From JBGTCY01 sp041748615 (GTDB taxonomy: Bacteria > Bacteroidota > Bacteroidia > Chitinophagales > CAIOSU01): DNA of 14,224 bases. Shown here one piece after another: positions 13,901 through 14,224 of the stretch. The notes beneath the pieces are model-generated. The model did no database searches. It was given only the letters and a program-made list of their open reading frames with translations, and was not told the DNA's origin. A program made the position numbers and the translations under genes. The stretch is from NCBI GenBank assembly GCA_041748615.1, contig JBGTCY010000195.1, positions 1 to 14,224 on the forward strand, written 5' to 3'. The stretch's first letter is position 1. Every line of letters starts with the position of its first letter.

Positions 13901-14224
13901 TGTCATCGAGCCAGATTCGCGCCATTGAGCGGATGAAGGAGCGCACCGGCATGTTCGTCATCGCGGGCAGCGCGGCTGATATGGTGAGTTATGAAGCCAG
14001 CCAGTTCGGGCAGAGTTTGCTTACTTACAGCTTGCTACTTGGCATGAGCGGTGCAGCGCTCCGCGACAATGAATTTGTGGATGTGATGACCTTGTTTCAA
14101 TATGCAGCCGACCGTGTGCCGGAGTTTGCGCGCTATGTGGGCGGCATTCAGAAACCGGTGGTGTTCGCGCCTTACCAAAGCAACAGTTTTGACATCGGGC
14201 GCGTGACAAAAGACGTGCGCATCC
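10990..14224 (+). CDS. Secreted WD40-repeat caspase-like (C14) protein, 3' end outside window
   Basis: The frame is open from ATG 10990 to the window edge, 1078 codons, with no stop. ATG 10993 is an alternative start; I prefer the first. A signal peptide MMFKKIGFLCLLSISLFAQS is followed by WD40-like units, clear at KFSADGKLLATGGMDKQLKV, TAASDRTIKVFDL and SSGVDGTIALWDL and weaker elsewhere, ending near residue 620. The linker repeats the paralogue at 3716: TWAVIDADGRYDAS, then LKERYYEPGLLQKLLG, then the beta-rich segment with VFVNGKEV. The caspase-like domain begins at RLFVLAVGTSDYRG (residue 808). Its dyad is H898 in FLSGHGV and C956 in IDACASGK. The segment 70 to 120 residues after the Cys is almost identical to the paralogue. 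The FDIGRV continuation suggests that the same C-terminal domain follows outside the window. The substrate is unknown and a periplasmic location is predicted. Confidence 0.92.
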   Translation, partial: MMFKKIGFLCLLSISLFAQSPEIVVQTGHGINPTSVKFSADGKLLATGGMDKQLKVWEVETGKLLRTINTYDAVNDLNFLPDNNNYILSVSSGRNTGYAFYVWSVMGAGYSDLHRLESGVVSAVLSEKGDLLMLAHQNRTISFWEPDPDSEGKFIHHQTIGEDWTDIKDVVVAINPALSHMVMGMIVNESQSMISSVNMGETDDYPDVNYVKELNGPLKKLLFTSDSKHLAGLYTNADGKKNLLILDALNGNTLFETEALDFAINNKENSVLFIDVTGDLRKVDLKQMKITGTVVSDKYQYTIVALSPKGDRFAALEPNGNMRIWEYPSAKVIMEISNLQPRNNVFFHPQGKFVVFDGHNGDLITWYMENGKIEISKEHQNTIQHITLSTNGNWMATAASDRTIKVFDLENKKLQHSIKLPVTSVNSIALMDDGTFLSAAYLDTILLYDNETKETTATGLQDNLSYTGLGAGDSLYYYLYNQRYFYVYHARKEEYIVALDCMNPVEKFVFSPDNKYFGFVTIGDTFKLHKTDDPLVYAPYAHGHESVTALAFSTDSRFVFIGHGTGYINVLDIKNNVFLKEQLVWHKGDVRSLSFYQERNILASSGVDGTIALWDLNKMKLIASLYAFPDGTWAVIDADGRYDASNAGIVDYMHFISNMEIIDLYQLKERYYEPGLLQKLLGYNKEPVRDVKVFNQLALYPDMEASIKTTPDPVLQLTLAKRNGGYGAIQVFVNGKEVIEDAGKGKIDKKKEVVELEIPLKSYAQFFIPDKENEVNVKVFNEEGYLSSPYHTVKFKQEKVKVNIRNPRLFVLAVGTSDYRGTALDLKYADKDAADFANALQLSGNALLGQANVTVKLLNTSVADTAYFPRKHNVRKVLAEFATQAQPQDAVVIFLSGHGVNYGGSDGMFYYLTAEVESGDLRDEAIRNRYTISTNELTDWLKLIPAQKQVLVIDACASGKIVDDIVAMKNVSSSQIRAIERMKERTGMFVIAGSAADMVSYEASQFGQSLLTYSLLLGMSGAALRDNEFVDVMTLFQYAADRVPEFARYVGGIQKPVVFAPYQSNSFDIGRVTKDVRI

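Noticed and set aside
3716..14224. Interpretation as a cytoplasmic antiphage caspase or gasdermin system
   Set aside because: Both WD40-caspases carry clear N-terminal signal peptides and no gasdermin, CRISPR effector or other defence partner is adjacent. The defence reading cannot be excluded but is not supported by the window.

Overview
The window looks like a chromosomal segment of a Bacteroidota bacterium. The evidence is a type IX secretion (T9SS) C-terminal sorting domain on the pectate lyase-like protein, a PUR-family DUF3276 protein typical of that phylum, a TAnnTTTG-type -7 element, and large secreted WD40-caspase proteins. I cannot resolve a lower rank. No rRNA, tRNA or CRISPR array is visible.

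Layout. Bases 1-1024 hold the 3' part of a secreted-type parallel beta-helix protein. It converges on a PUR/DUF3276 nucleic-acid-binding gene (1080-1541, minus), and one bidirectional terminator lies between them. Bases 1542-3715 are a gene-poor accessory stretch that reads like a toxin-antitoxin graveyard: an intact DUF433 antitoxin-like gene, its DUF5615 PIN-like partner broken by an amber codon, a frameshifted and truncated RhuM-family gene on the other strand, and the C-terminal tail of a second DUF433 gene, with AT-rich inverted repeats between them.

From 3716 the window becomes orderly. Two giant paralogous proteins (3716-7321 and 10990 to beyond the window end) each carry a signal peptide, WD40 propellers, a short beta-rich linker and a caspase-like (peptidase C14) domain with an intact His/Cys dyad. 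The first also has a C-terminal domain resembling FlgO/TolB-like modules. Between them lie an alkylguanine-DNA alkyltransferase gene, whose N-terminal part is cut off by an in-frame TAG, and an 825-residue pectate lyase-like protein with two Ig-like segments, a Cys-Gly repeat array and a T9SS sorting domain.

The gaps after the first WD40-caspase gene and after the pectate lyase gene each contain a roughly 110-nt nested palindrome (7343-7458 and 10665-10772), which looks like a REPIN/MITE-type repeat or a very strong RNA hairpin. No gene set here forms an obvious operon except the DUF433/DUF5615 pair. The most unusual content is the pair of predicted periplasmic WD40-caspases, whose caspase modules stay nearly identical while their propellers have diverged.
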